Positions 33,186 through 46,442 of a DNA stretch of 64,000 nucleotides are shown here, in pieces (the first letter of the stretch is position 1; every line of letters starts with the position of its first letter). The stretch comes from Warburgia ugandensis (taxonomy: Eukaryota; Streptophyta; Magnoliopsida; Canellales; Canellaceae), in contig CP141132.1 in assembly GCA_035236585.1 (NCBI GenBank), positions 19,319,945 to 19,383,944 on the forward strand, in the 5' to 3' direction. Under the pieces are notes generated by a model, which was not told where the DNA came from, ran no database searches, and saw nothing but the letters and a program-made list of their open reading frames with translations. A program made the translations under genes and the position numbers.

Positions 33186-34860
33186 TAGGCTTAGATAATT
33201 AAATTAGACCATGTCTGGCTAAGCAACCTAGGATTTTTTCAAAAGTCTCATTAGTCTACATTATTCATTCATCATTTGGGCGTCCTATATTTCAAAACAA
33301 TCAGGACAATGTTTAGTTCAGGTTCGGCGGTGTAGATATACATGAGATTTCTAACTTTTCTTGTATTTTTGAAGAAAAAATTGATAAGTCCTTCATAAAG
33401 ATGAGATGTTAGATTTTCTAAGTATTCAACTATCTTTTAAACTTTATCTTATTAAGAGAGTTGTATACAATTAGTTCACAATTTTATCCTTTTTCTAAAG
33501 TATTCCATAAAAATTAAACTCAAAACATTAATTGAACAAAATAGCTATATATAGTTTAAGTTGAAGAGAAAAATATAACATAGAGATCTTGAAGAAGATC
33601 TGTGAAGACTTATAACCCAAGTGAGTTTTAAGCCATTCTTCCTTCCTAAGGGTAATGCATAAATTCAAAATTTTCTTCAATGGATATTAGTTCTTAGTTG
33701 GTCTCATTACTTTTAATCTTAATCAACTATTGAGAAATCACAAAAGACTATACCATATATCTCTAAAGTTTATGATCATTCTTACGTCATATGAAACCTA
33801 GGAAATAAAAGAGACCATCCTTGGAAAACCCAAAGCCTTTAGCCTTTCCTATATTATTTTCGACTAGTTAGCCCATTGAGCCTTTAAAATATAAGCCTTT
33901 TTCTTTGTTAGCCAAATAACTATTACCTATATTGAACCCTATAATATATCCATTACCAATTGCTTTCAAAATATGTAGACAAGATTGAAGAATATCTATA
34001 TAAAAAAAATACGAACAATACAATTCAAGAGATGAACATAAAAAAGGAGAAAAAGTTCAAAAAGGATATATGTAAAGTCAAGTGAAAATAAAAAATAAAA
34101 AAATGGGTATAGCCATTGAAAAAGAAGAATGTTCACTCTTATGAGGAAAAATGGAAAGTTGTCAACACATTGATAGAAGACCTTTATGTAATTTCCAAAT
34201 AAACTTTGTTTACTACTATACTCATTCTTTTGATAAACCTTACCTAAGCTATGTTTCATCCTAATAGAAGTCCTAACCTGATCTTAGGAGTAGTACGTCT
34301 TGGATATGGTTATAAATGAAGGGTGAAATTGGTAGAGTGCAACATTCTTAATAGTTGAAATCTTTTCATGGGACCATTATTATCATTCTTTCTAAGTTAT
34401 CATTATTTTGTATGGAATATGTGAGACTTTTAGATGTAATAAACAATATTATACTCAATATTAATGAGAGATTAAAACTTTTATTAATAACTTCTTTTTG
34501 AGTGACAGGTATATCCTGTGAGAATTAAAGTCAAAGCATATATTTGGACTGTAATTTAATTATATGTGACTTGAAAACTATAATTATATATCAGTTATAT
34601 CACACACTCACCTTCCAAAATTTAATGAAATAATGAGATATCTTTAGCATAAGCATAGGATGTTAAACCTTTTTATTCATCTTTATTAGCAACTTAAAGT
34701 TTAGTTTTTAATGTAAGCTGAATAGGAGAAAATGTTCTCAAATGGATAAAGGACTTATCATAAAAAAAAAATTGAGAAATTTGTGGGTATATTTACTGCA
34801 AACACTCACGAGGCCTAACTCATCCACTATGGGTAACCTAGTAGTTTAATTTTTATCATT
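33186..34860 (+). other. 3' noncoding region of element D
   Basis: It contains a decayed G-rich motif (about 33298-33340) and a purine-rich block (34030-34115). The polypurine tract and LTR start are deleted: the sequence passes from the CCTAGTAGTTTAA segment straight to an internal LTR segment near 34860. Confidence 0.55.
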
Positions 34861-37428
34861 CAGGGGTGCATTTTCTACCTAATGACTCAAAAGTTTGATA
34901 TTTTGAAGGTCTAGAGGCTAATCTAAGGTAAATATATGATTAACCATATTTTTAGGATTTAATTAGAGTTTTTAACTTTTTGTAGGAAGCAAGATGATGA
35001 TCCAACAATCAAGATCAATCGGGATGAAAATGGAATATCAAGATCAAAAGATTGAGCCCAAGCCTAAAAATCATCAATCCAACATGAGATCAAGGATGAT
35101 AATCATATTTAAGACAAGCAATGGATGCAATTGGAGGAGCTAAAGGTGGCCAAAGGGAACCCATACATAAGCCATGCAAACTCCACCACCTTCGCATGAG
35201 TTTCACTTAAGCCACTTAGCCATATTCAAGCCATGAACAAGGTAACATGTTAAGGAGCCAAGCCAACCACCAAAATTAAGGATTTGAGCCATCAAGCTAA
35301 GCTAAGAAAGCCATCTAAACTAGCCATGAAGCCAAGCCAATGGAGCTCTCAAAGTGAGCCATTAAAGCCACATGAGCCAAGCTACATGGAAGGCCATGAT
35401 TGGAGAAGAATCCAAAGAATTATCCTTTGTATTTATGGGGATACTTTGAAGAGAATTGAGGAAAATTTCACTAGGGTAAGGTAGCATGTGGACCAGTAGG
35501 AAGAGACCTCTCCATTTTTTATGTTTTTCCCATTTTTTCTCACTTTTCAACTTACCACTAAGACACACCACTAATTTTACTTTCCGTTCAAGAGTCCTAC
35601 CTTTTCAAGACTTTTCCACCTCCTTAAACTCCCATCCAATCCCCACTTGCTAGAAAAACATCTTATTTCCTCTTTAAAACCCTAGCTAACTATTCAATCC
35701 TAGCCATTCAACCCTCTTCCTATGTCATCCTTAACCTACCTTTACCCTAGAAAATATAGGACAACAATTATAAAGTACTTAAAACCAAGCATTCAAGGCA
35801 TCTCCTCTAGAAGAAAAAGAATGCTTCCTTCACTTTGGGAGGGCATCTTTTTCTTCTTCATCTCTCCTCACCTCTTGAAGCTTGAAGACATCCTTTTTTA
35901 GGTGGCTGGTCTTCCTTACACTTGTATGCACTCTTTTTAAGTCAAGGTAGGCCTCTTTCCCTTGTTATTTTGTTCATTACCCCATCATGCTTAAGATTTG
36001 ATTCCTTATTCTTTAGCTTACTTCTTTATTCCTTAGGATTCATTTTAGCTTTCTCTTGGATTATCTTTAATCTTTATGTTTGCTAGATTAAGGAAGAGGG
36101 GTGGGGTGGGTTAGAGCATTAATTTTTGGATTTTTACATGATATAAGAATGGTGCGTACTCACCTAGAGTGGAACACACCATCCTTATAAGCCTTATAGT
36201 GTTGAATCCCATTTGATATTAATGGTATGCTTAGTTGAGATCCTTTCCATTCCTTTGCATGTTCTTAGATCCTAGGTATTTTCCTTGAAGTGATAACCAA
36301 TGGAAGTCACCTTGAATCTACTCCTTTCATTGCTTTTCATTGCCTTTATATCTCTTATGGTTTCATTGAAAGTCCCTCATGCTTTCCTTAATGTTCCTTA
36401 GGTTCCTTTACTTTCTAGTGGAAATTTTCCCTAAATTCAAAACATGCTTATTCATGATTAATATTGGAACATTGAAGAAGATTTATGTTATAGTTTTGGG
36501 TTGATTGAGATCAAGTACCACTCAGTGTAATAGGAATTAATTTTGAAATTTGGATTAGATGTATTGAGGCATTATGTTGATGAATTTTTTATGTGATTCA
36601 ATGAAGTTATTTGGAGTTTTCAATTCATACTCATGTCTAGTAGTTAATGATCTTCATTATTGAATGTTTGCTTGCATTAGAATTGATAAATTTCATGCTT
36701 TACATGTTCCATTCATTGAATGATTAAAATAGCACACTGCTAAAATTTGCTTGGATGGATTGTTTATGTTAATTTCCATCACCATGCAATTCATGTTTAC
36801 TTGATTTCTTAAAAATGCAACTAGATAGCTAGATTGCTTAGTTAATGATTGAATAGGATTGCATGCGCACCTTTCCATGGTCACATGCATGATACTTAGG
36901 CAGTTCTCATTCTATTGCTTGTTTAGGTGACTATTTTCCTTTAATTCTCTTGTGTAGTGCAGTTAGATTCGATTGTTAGCTAGTTTGCATATTAGGTAGT
37001 TTCTAATTTGTGGTTGGGAAAGTAATTAATTCTGTTGTAGTTGCTAAATCTCATGTGTAGTTAATTTAGGAAAGTAGTTGATTTGTTTGCTTAGCTTCCT
37101 TAGACTTACATGATTTAGGAATGTTTCTAAGTTTCATTTTTAGAAAGTTTCAATTTAGAAAAGTTTTTATTTTTAGAAGTATGTTTTTAGGAATGTGTTG
37201 ATTTTAGCATGTTTTAAGTTTAGCATAATTCCATTTTTGATATCTTGCATTTACTTTTAGTTTTCATCATTAGTTTAGGTTAGAAATATCATGATCATTG
37301 GCTAGGTTAGATAATTTAAGTAGGGACCACTAGTTCATATTTGTTCAATTCCTAGTGGGATCGACCTCCTTGCGTGAATTATTACAATTGATTCATGCGC
37401 TTACGAGTTTAACTTAAAAATCACAACA
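34861..37428 (+). repeat. 3' LTR of element D (start deleted)
   Basis: The LTR ends AAAATCACAACA at 37428. It contains an AGCCA array (35145-35390), TATAAAG (35769-35775), a palindromic segment (36149-36182) and a TTTAGAAA-type array (37050-37230). Confidence 0.8.
35769..35775 (+). promoter_or_regulatory. Putative LTR TATA box (element D)
   Basis: TATAAAG sits in the same context as 24313-24320. Confidence 0.4.
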
Positions 37429-37494
37429 GAAACCCAATGATGCTACAAAGAGGGAGGAACCACTTGTTTAGGGTAGTGCATGTACTCTTTGGGA
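37429..37494. other. Short unassigned stretch between elements D and E
   Basis: These 66 bases match no other copy in the window that I can see. They may be remaining host sequence or a fragment of an undetected element. Confidence 0.3.
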
Positions 37495-39993
37495 TTCAAT
37501 TAGATTTTTTGTCATAAGTGAGATGATCCAATAGCTAAGATCAATTCAGATGAAAATTTAAAATCAAGATCAAAATATTAAGTCAAAGCCCTAGAGTCAT
37601 CAATCTAACATGAGATCAAGGATCTAGATCACTTGAAGATAACCAAAGGAGTTAAAGGTAACCAAAGTGGGCCCATGCACAAGCCATGAAAATTCCACCA
37701 CCTTTGCATGGGATTCACTCAAGCCACCTAGCCATATACAAGCAATGAAGAAGGTGACAAGCTAAGGAGCCTAGCTAGCCACCAAAGCCAAGGATTTGAG
37801 CCACCAAACAACACCAATGGACCTCTCAAAGTTGGCCATCAAGCCACATGAGCCAAGGTACATGGAAGACTAGGATTGGAGGAAAATCTAAAGGATTATC
37901 CAAGGGATTCTAAGGGATATTTTGAAGATAATTAAGGTAAAATCTAATAGGTAAAGGTAGTAAATGGACCAATAGGAAGATACCACTCTATGTTTATCAT
38001 TTTCCACCAAGAGTCTTAATTTTCTAACACTCTCCCACCGTTCTAACTCCACCCTAGACCAGCCAATCACCTTTTCCCACCTTAACCCATCTTTCTTATC
38101 TCTTTCATCATCCTCCCCATTCAATTTTAATCCAAGGGCTGCCATCCTTCCATATCACTCTCAACCCATAGATATTCCACATGAAATCCAAAGGAGGAGA
38201 CTCCTATTTTCTTAGAAATTATGGTATGTCCCACCATTTGTTGGACTAGTCTTAAGATGCTACATAATCTCTTCCATCTCATCCTTATTCTCTTTCCTTC
38301 TTACACCCAATTCACTTCCATGTTTTATTTTCCCTTTTGATTACCTTTCCACCATGTAAAATCAATTAAGAAAAGGAACTCCATGCCTAGATGCTAAAAG
38401 GTAGGAGCTCCCTTCCCATTCCACTCTCTAACTAACCACTCATTACATGCCACATACACCCATTGATCTCTCTTTTTACTCCCACCTTCCATCTCTTTTC
38501 CCACCCATCTATTTCTTTCCTAACCATTTAGATTTACACACAATCTTCCTAACCACATTAGATACCTTCTAATCCCCACCTTATATATAATTCCCATCTC
38601 TTTTCCACCTTAGGATCATAGGTCACTCAAGATTAGAAGGTAAATAAACTACACAAGGGGCCTTAGGGTTTTCGTCATGGTCATCTTGTGTGGGAGTGTG
38701 GTGATGCCTAAAAGGGTGGTGGCTCCATCCCCTTGAAAACCACAATTTTTACCTTAGTTTTCTCTCCTCTTCATGCATCTCCTTGGGACATCATTTTCTT
38801 GTTATTTTGTTTCATCTCAAGTCTTGCTTTGGTGCTTTGTTGATTCCAAGTTTTAGTTCTCCTTTATTTGCATGTTCTACATGAGTTCTTCAAGAAGAGG
38901 TAGGTTCCTTTCCCATGGTTTTTGTCTTGTTTATTCAGCCTAGATTCCTTTAAGTTTAGCATGTTTCCCTTGAAGTTTTGTTTTCCCATTGGATTTCCCC
39001 TTTGATCTTCAAGCTTGTTAGAGGAGGAAGTGTTGGGTCAGGTTTATTTTATGTTTCTTTTGGTGTAATGCATGGTACGAACTCACCTAGAGTGGTGCGT
39101 ACCATGCTTGAAACTTGCTTTTCATCTAATACAATTTGATTGTAAATGAAGTTCTCTTGATTGATGAATGTTAGTGAAGTTTGCATGTTTAAATGTTACT
39201 TTCTTGGTTTGATGTTTAATAAAGGATTGTTGCTTTAAGGTCCCAACCAAAAATTGACCCCAAACCCTATTGAAACCATACGCACCACTCTAAGTGTTGA
39301 ACGCATGGTTTTGAAAGCTTATTGGGTTGAAGATTGGACATCATTAATAAGTTTTGTTGCTCATTCTTAGTATCATTCAAGTTATTTAGTTAGTTCATCC
39401 AAGCTTATCTAAACTAAGCTCTTGAATTAACAACCAAACCACCTTAAAACCATGTGCTCCATCCATGGGCTGTGTGCATGGTTTTGAATGACTTATTGTT
39501 GATTGAAACTTAATTTAGAAAGGCATAGAATATTGAGTTAGATGAGTTCAAGCATATTAGGAAAATTGAGTTTAATTAATGTATGAATGGTAGTTTTGAT
39601 TAGTTTGCTTAGCATGTGGTTTGATTAGCTTGTTATTTAGTGAATTTCTCATATTTAGAAAGTTTAGTGAAGTAGTCTTTTGTTGCTCAAGTATTTTTGT
39701 TATATTCATTGCCATTAGTGCATTTGTATTCTTTAGAAATTGTGTACATAAGAAGTTAAGTTAGGGTAGTTGTTGAATTTTGCATGTTTTGCTTTTGGCA
39801 TAGTTTCATATTTCATGTGTTAAGATTCCATTCATAGTTTAGGATAAAATCTCACTATCTTTGTCTAGGTTAGATAATTTCAGTAAGGACCATTAAAATT
39901 ACAAAATGTTCGATTCATCATGGGATCGACCTCTGTCGTATGAATTACTATACTGATTCATGTGCTTACGAGTTTTAATTTAAAATCACAACA
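37495..39993 (+). repeat. 5' LTR of element E (start missing)
   Basis: It ends AAAATCACAACA just before the PBS. It contains an AGCCA array (37675-37860), three palindromes (39070-39107, 39273-39311, 39446-39485) and the uninterrupted LINE target (ATGTTTCTTTTGGTG near 39051-39065). It aligns to 46500-50845 of the 3' copy. Confidence 0.85.
39070..39107 (+). other. Perfect 10-bp palindrome in element E LTR
   Basis: GCATGGTACG (39070-39079) and CGTACCATGC (39098-39107) are exact inverse complements around an 18-base loop that can itself partly pair (ACTCAC with GTGGT). A related structure exists in the 3' LTR (49945-49980) and in element D (36149-36182). Confidence 0.6.
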
Positions 39994-39999
39994 AGTTTT

Positions 40000-40016
40000 T
40001 GGTGTCATTACTGGAA
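40000..40016 (+). other. Primer-binding site of element E
   Basis: TGGTGTCATTACTGGAA starts six bases after the LTR end and is a decayed TGGCGCCGTTGCCGGGG. Confidence 0.65.
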
Positions 40017-41100
40017 AATCACAATAGTTTATGTAGGGGCCCTCATGCTAAATATGAGAGAGAGGCCTGCGTGTTCTTTCAAACATTAGCAAATAATTCC
40101 CAATAATGGGATTATTTGAACAGAAGAGGGAGAAACCACTAGCCTTCAAATAAAGGGGGCCTATATGAGATTGGAGTGCATATAGATCTAGCTTATAAGC
40201 TCGACTCTACCATAGAAAGAATAGATAAGTATGATGAGAGTGTGGACAAACTTAAAACTATGTTCTAGTTCCTCATGCCTGTCACATCTATTAAACCTCC
40301 ACAAGAGGTTTGTGTTCTATATTCCAGCCTAGCCCACATCACTACAACTTGTCCATTGAATAGAGCATTAAATGAATAATGCTAGAATAAGCAAATGTGT
40401 TGAGCGCATATTGCCATCCTAGCAACAACTCATATTCTAAGACCTATAATCCTGGATGAGCTAGGCATCCAAACTTTTCCTGGTCAAAGAATAACTACTA
40501 AGGGGAACCATCTGTGAAGCCCCCCTAACTAAAACTTTCTTAGAGCTACAATTCCTTAATAGCCACTTGGCTTCCAACAACCTTAGCAACCAAAGAAACC
40601 ATCCTTCAAGGAAAACATTCAGACCCTTATTAAAAGATTTTGAAAGAAAAATGAAGTCACTAATAAGGCTCTACACTAATTGAAAAATGATAGTCGGCAG
40701 TCAGCCCGTGTCAATTCTTAAGCCAAAGCCAAGTTAGAGATGTAGGTAAGCCAACTGTCTGCCTCATTACATGATAGAGGAAAGGGATAGTTCCCTTGTT
40801 CGCCCATCCCTAAACCTAAGGGCCAATTTGAGATAGGTTAAAATTTCAAATTTATAACCCTCATGAGCATGCCAAGTCTATAACCACCTTCAGATGCAGC
40901 CATCAAGTAGACCACAAAGTAGGGCAACCTTAGGAAACTGGAGAGGAAAATGTGGAATCTATAGTGCAGGTACCCTATTTACCCAAAGCCACATTTCCTC
41001 AATAACTAAACAAAGCTAGAAGGGCACAAACTTTGACTAGTTAATGGATGTATTTAAACATGTACAGATTAACATTCAATTACTTAATGCAATAAAAATG
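40017..41100 (+). pseudogene. Element E gag C-terminal remnant
   Basis: The leader and gag capsid domain are missing. The sequence passes from the PBS to GTTTATGTAGGGG and then at once to gag sequence equivalent to 5654 in element A. The remaining part has a zinc-knuckle-like segment (CVLYSSLAHITTTC near 40310-40350) and the GWARHPNFSWS-equivalent near 40455-40490, with many stops. It cannot supply a capsid. Confidence 0.7.
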
Positions 41101-41219
41101 TCCCCACCTATGCCAAGTTCCTGAAGAGCTCTCTATTAGAAAGGGAAAGCTTACAAAAGAAAGCTTTCCTCACCAAGCTAGTGAGCTCTATGATTCAACA
41201 CAAAACTCCACCCAATTTT

Positions 41220-41790
41220 AGAGACCTAGTCTTACATTATTGGAGACCATGTCATAAACAGGGCAATGTTTGACCTAAGCACAAGTGTTAACTTGTTACA
41301 ATACTTTGTCTATGAGCAACTAAGGCTTAGTGAGCTAAAACCAACTACTACCATGCTACAATTAGTAGATAGATCAGTGAACAGACCACGTGGATTGGTT
41401 GAAGATGTTTTGATATAGGTGGGTAGTTTTACTACTCTGTCGATTTCATTGTACTAGACACCCAACCTATATTCGATCCTAGTAGTTAGATTCCAATTAT
41501 ACTTGGACGTCCATTCCAATTGACATCCAATGCCATTATTAACTGTAGGAATAGTGTAATGAAATTGTTATCTGGCAACCTGAAAGTTAAAGATAATGTC
41601 TTTAATGCCAACCAACAACATTTAGACCTCGATGATTCTGGTGAAGTAAATTTGATTGAGAGTCCAATTCACGACATTTATCCACCACCTTCCATCTTTG
41701 ACCCACTGAAGGCTTGCCTCATGTAGTTTAATGGAGATTTTAATTTAGACAAGTCCATTGAGGAGGTAAACAACATTTTAGATGCTGCTC
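41220..41790 (+). pseudogene. Element E protease remnant and linker
   Basis: The retropepsin motif DLGAS appears as DLSTS in the context FDLSTSVNLLQYFVYEQL (41268-41320). The linker frame 41520-41726 corresponds to 7185-7409 of element A. The domain is inactive by motif and by stops. Confidence 0.7.
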
Positions 41791-41809
41791 CAATCATGGA
41801 TACCTCTAA

Positions 41810-42990
41810 GTGGGGCCCTTATCTGAAGCTGCTCCCTCCTTCAACATTTGTCCCCATACCTTCCATAGAGCAACCACCTTCAAAGTCTATCCACATAACC
41901 TCAAGTATTCTTATCTAGGACTAGATGAATCCTTACTTGTAATAATAGCATATGATTTAAATGAGGAACATGAAGAAAAATTGCTTGTTGTTCTTAAAGA
42001 ACATAAGACTGCTCTGGGGTGGACCATAGTGGACATCAAGAGGATTAGTCCAGATGTGCATATGCACAGGATCCACTTTGAAGAAACTGCTAAATCCTCC
42101 AAGGAAAACCAAAGATGACTCAATCCCCTCATGAAGGATGTGGTCAAGGATGAATTCCTTAAGCTTTTAGATGTTGGTGTCCTATACCCCATCTCTAACA
42201 AGCACTTAGGTCAGCCTAGTTCAGGATGTACCTAAGAAATTCGGGGTCACGGTAATAAAAAACTAGGAGAATGAGTTAGTACCCACCTGTATGACCATCG
42301 AATGGAGAGTCTACATTGATTACCAGAAGTTGAATGCAATCACCACTTTCCTCTTCCTTTTATCGACCAAATGCTTGAGAAGTTGGCCTCTCATAGTGAT
42401 TATTGTTTTCTTAATGGTTATTCTGGCTATAACCAGATTCCTATAGCCTTAGAGGAATAGGAGAAGACCACCTTCAACTATCCTTTCGGGACCCTTGCAT
42501 ATCAACATATGCCTTTCGAATTATGCAACAGTCCAACCACTTTCCAAAGGCATATGCTTAGAATATTTTTTGATATGGTAGAAAGGTTTCTAGAGATATT
42601 CATGGATGACTTTTTGGTATTTGTGTCTTCTTTTCATGAGTGCCTGAACCATTAAGAATTAGCTCTTACAAGGTGCTAGGAGAACAACATGGTATTGAAC
42701 TGGGAGAAGCACAAAGTGGCATAGTTCTAGGCCACATTATATCATATAATGGGATAGAGGTAGATATGGACTAGGTGGATTTAATAACTAACCTTCCTCC
42801 ACCAAGAATGGTTAAAGATATTCACTCATTTCTAATGCATGCTGGATTCTACAGAAGATTCATCAAGTACTTCAACAAGATTGCCAAGCCTCTTTATAAT
42901 TTACCGACAAAGGAGACTACTTTGGACTTTGATGAGGATAGTGGGAAAGCATTTGAATGGCTAAAGGTTGAGTTGACCTCTGCACCTATT
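41810..42990 (+). pseudogene. Element E reverse transcriptase remnant
   Basis: An open part (41810-42118) covers the region just before RT and its first strand (EHKTALGWTIVDIKRISP ending in MHRIHFEE). The palm follows in several frames, with the catalytic FMDD intact at 42599-42610. A further open part (42775-42996) covers the post-palm segment (FLMHAGFYRRFIKYF and the KPLYNLPTKE region). Stops near 42116, 42232 and 42458 break it. Of the RT copies here it keeps the best catalytic loop. Confidence 0.8.
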
Positions 42991-43434
42991 ATTTGACCAC
43001 CCAACTGGAACGCACTATTTGAGATAATGTGTGATGTGTTGGACTATGCAATTGGAGTTGTTTTGGGATAAGACATCGATAAACTTTCCTATGTGATATA
43101 CAATGTCAATAAAACACTAAATGATGCACAACTTAAAAATTCAACCACAGAAAAAGAGTTATTGGCTGTCATGTTTGATTTGGATAAGTTTAGAACTTAC
43201 TTGTTAGGGTTTAAAGTCATAGTATACTTTGATCATGCGACTCTAAAGTACCTCCATTCTAAAATCAATTTGAAACCTAGGTTGATCTGTTGGATAATCT
43301 TGCTACAAAAATTTCACTTGGAAATTTGGGACAGCAAAGGTCCTAAAAATGTTGTAGCAGACCACTTATCCAAATTAGTGGTGGAGCATAATAATGACAA
43401 TGTGCCTATAACTAAATCCTTTCTAGATGAATAG
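42991..43434 (+). pseudogene. Element E RNase H remnant
   Basis: The open part 43093-43434 shows [32 protein letters not shown] and the [16 protein letters not shown] end, the standard Ty3/gypsy RNase H layout. The TEKE Glu and the Asp in VADHLS are present. The beginning lies in another frame before a stop near 43069. Confidence 0.8.
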
Positions 43435-43559
43435 TTAATGCACATTTACTAGTTACCTTAATATTGAGATATAGTGAATAATTTTGGTTACAGGACAAAT
43501 GCCCAATCATTGGACCAAACAAGATAGGAAGAGGTTTATGACCAAGGTTAAATACTTTA

Positions 43560-44666
43560 CCTGGGACGATTCATACTTGTCCAAGTACTATCTCGATTAG
43601 GTGATAAGGAGATACATACTAGTGAGCACAATTGGATCACCTCCTTCTATCATGATCATGTATGTGGGGTCCATTTTAGTTCTAGAAAGATAGCTACAAA
43701 AATTTTATAGTGTGGTTTCTATTGACCACCATTTTTTATGATTCACATGCTTACTGCACAGCATGTGCGAGGTACCATAGGTTAGGAAGTTTAAGGAGGA
43801 GACACATAATACCCTTAAACCCAATTCTTATTGTAAAGCCTTTCGATGTTTGGAGCGTAGATTTCATGGGACCCTTTCCTAAGTCTTTGGGGAGTTTGTA
43901 CATCTTAGTGGGAGTGGACTACATGTTCAAGTGGGTGAAGGTCATCCCCTACAAAACCAATGACCACTAGGTGGTGGTAAAAATTTTAAAAGAAAGTATT
44001 CTTGTATAGTTTGGTACTCCATGTGCCATAATCAGTGATGGGGAGAAACACTTTTGTAATAAAGTGTTTGAAAATTTAATGAAGAAGTATTTTGTCCACC
44101 ATAGAGTAGCTACCCCATATCACCCTTAGATTAGTGAGCAAGTAGAGGTGTCCAATAGGGACATTAAATGTATCTTAGAGACGACAGTCAATCTAAGTAG
44201 GAAAGACTAGTTTGTGAGACTCACTAATGTTTTAAGGGACTATCGCACTGCCTATCAAACCCCTATAGGCATGTCACCTTACTGCCTAGTCTATGGAAAG
44301 GCCTGCCACTTACTAGTAGAGCTAGAACACAAGGCATATTGGGCTATCAAAAAACTCAATTTCTAGTTAGATGCTATTGAGACCCACCAAAAACTCTAAC
44401 TCATTGTGTTAGATGAGTTGAGAAAAGATGCATATGAATCTACACATTTATACAAAGATCAGATGAAGATTAACCATGATTGCCAAATCTTAAGGACATC
44501 CTTCACACTTGGACAAAAGGTCTTGTTGTATAATTCAAGATTGCATCTCTTTCCAGGCGATCTCCAATCTCAATGGACTAGACCTTACATAGTATGCGTA
44601 GTGTATCCTGATGGGGCTGTCAAGATTGAGAAGGATGGTGAAATCCTAAAGATTAATGGACAGTAG
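43560..44666 (+). pseudogene. Element E integrase remnant with C-terminal region
   Basis: The zinc finger is damaged: HDHVCGVHF is present, but the last Cys of the CTACARC motif reads Tyr (CTACARYH). The catalytic Asp in SVDFMGPF, the Asp in ISDGEKHF and the Glu in EQVEVSNRD can all be found. The C-terminal region is open at 44406-44666 and has the VLLYNSRLHLFPG and GAVKIEKDGEI segments with no chromodomain. Stops near 43969, 44129 and 44210 disable the protein. Confidence 0.82.
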
Positions 44667-46430
44667 TTAAAACCCTTCTTGGAACTGATTAACCTTGAGA
44701 AAGAAGAGATACTATTAGAGGCACCACATTATCATGACTTACTTAGAATACTCTAGGGAACCTTGTAGATTATCATCCTTGCACACATCATTATGTCTGG
44801 CTGATGATGTAAAACTTAGTGCTCCCTATGAGGCAACCTAGATGATTTTCAAATCCCAATCATCTACATCTTTCCATTTTTATATAGGGTCTTTTTTTCT
44901 TAAACATTGGGGACAATGTTTTATTTAGGTTGGGGACTTTAGATGTGTAAAAATATTTTGGATTTTCTTGAATTAAAAAAAGAGAGTAGAGTTTCCTTAC
45001 TGTGATGAGACTGGATTTTCAGAAACTTAGTATTTCTATTGTTTTAACTTCTTAATGGAAGTGTACATGGCTAGTTTTGCAAGTTGTTCATATGTTAAAG
45101 AATTTTATGAAATTTAATTCTGAAAAAATATTTACACACAACACATAGCCCAGAATAATAGAGAGGTATGACTTCAAAACCCTAAAGAAAATCCATGGAG
45201 ACTTGTAGCCAAGGGAGTTTTAAAGATTATCTTCTTTCATAGAGTTATAAGTAATTTCACATTTTCTTCAGTATACATAATTTTAGTGTGATCTTATTAT
45301 CCTTATTTTGATATATTGCCAACAATAGGTAAGAGTAATAGCTTTATTTTTAGAAAATTTAATAGGCTTTAAGAAACCTAGGGAATGATAAGGCCAACCT
45401 TATTTAGGCCAATGTTTTTAGATATAAAACCTATCCAATATTTATACCACTAGTTAACCCCTCTGAGACTATTATTAAGCATTTTCTTTCTTAACCCCAT
45501 TTACCTTAACCTAAAAGAACCAAGTAAAATAAATATCCAATACCCATTTTCAAAATGAGTAGAGTTGGTATAAAAGGTTCTAAAAGGACAAAAAGTTAAA
45601 TAAGTGAAAAAACACCAAAAGTCTATCTTTCTTTCTAGAAATCAAAATAAAATTGAAATGAAAGAAATATAAAAAATATAGAAGAAAAATTGAAATAAAA
45701 AGACAAGAATATAATAGATATTCACTTTAATATAGTCAAAGTTTAGTTGTCCAGCAATCAAATGAAGACCTCTAATCAATTTTGAACTTTTGAACCCTTA
45801 TGCCATCTTAGGTGGAAAATAGCCTTAAAGAAGAGATAAAATGATAGAATTAAGTTAAACTACCCCTACTAGTCTTGGTAATAGCATCTACTCTTAGGGA
45901 TCACTTTCCTTTTTCTCTTTAGCACTTAAAAATTTATATGAACCATTCGTCTTATTGGAATCGGTCACATAATGAGAGAAATATATTTAACCCCTTCTCT
46001 ATAAGCTTCACTTTTGAGAGTATACCAAGTGACAATTTGAGGTCAAAAGCATTTTCAATGGAATTTAAGCATGTCTATATAGAAGACATGACTTGTGTAG
46101 TTGTACACACATATGTACTTTGAGAAATAGCTATAATAAATTGTCTTTAGTATGTGTACAATTTGTAGAATTATCATTCATTTCTATTGTGTTAAAAACT
46201 GGTAGAGTGCTAATGGATTAGGATTCTCCGAGAAAATAAGGGACTCAAAATGAGGGAATTTTGTGGGCATATTCATTGCAAACCCTCACAAGGCCTAACT
46301 CGTTCACTAGGGGCAACCTAGGGGTTTAAGGACCTGTTGCATGTACTAAATGAAATCGTGAGTACTTATGAAAAAGGCAACCATTTGTTTTTATGATTTC
46401 TCATACATTTTTCTTAGCACTAACAAAATG
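44667..46430 (+). other. 3' noncoding region of element E
   Basis: It contains TTGGGGACAATG (44907-44918) and a purine-rich block (45620-45715). No supported coding frame is present; the small frame at 45938-46123 has no counterpart in elements A or B. Confidence 0.6.
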
Positions 46431-46442
46431 TTGGCTGGGGTG
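46431..46442 (+). other. Polypurine tract of element E
   Basis: TTGGCTGGGGTG directly precedes the TGATAAGTG start of the LTR. Confidence 0.65.

Larger units (their letters stand above)
32346..37428 (+). mobile_element. Element D: pol-less retrotransposon, 5' part missing
   Basis: This plus-strand relative of element C begins inside the internal coding region at the end of C, continues through the repeated module and the 3' noncoding region, and ends with a 3' LTR of about 2.56 kb lacking its first 120 or so bases. The 23429-24509 fragment is a plausible piece of its 5' LTR. Confidence 0.75.

Noticed and set aside
33996-34259. Minus-strand hydrophobic frame of 87 residues that could look like a membrane protein
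   Set aside because: It is the complement of the AG-rich block of the element D 3' region. Phe and Leu codons come from the pyrimidine strand.
37888-38145. Minus-strand open frame of 85 residues in the element E LTR
   Set aside because: It is not open in the 3' LTR copy (46770-47050) and has no motif.
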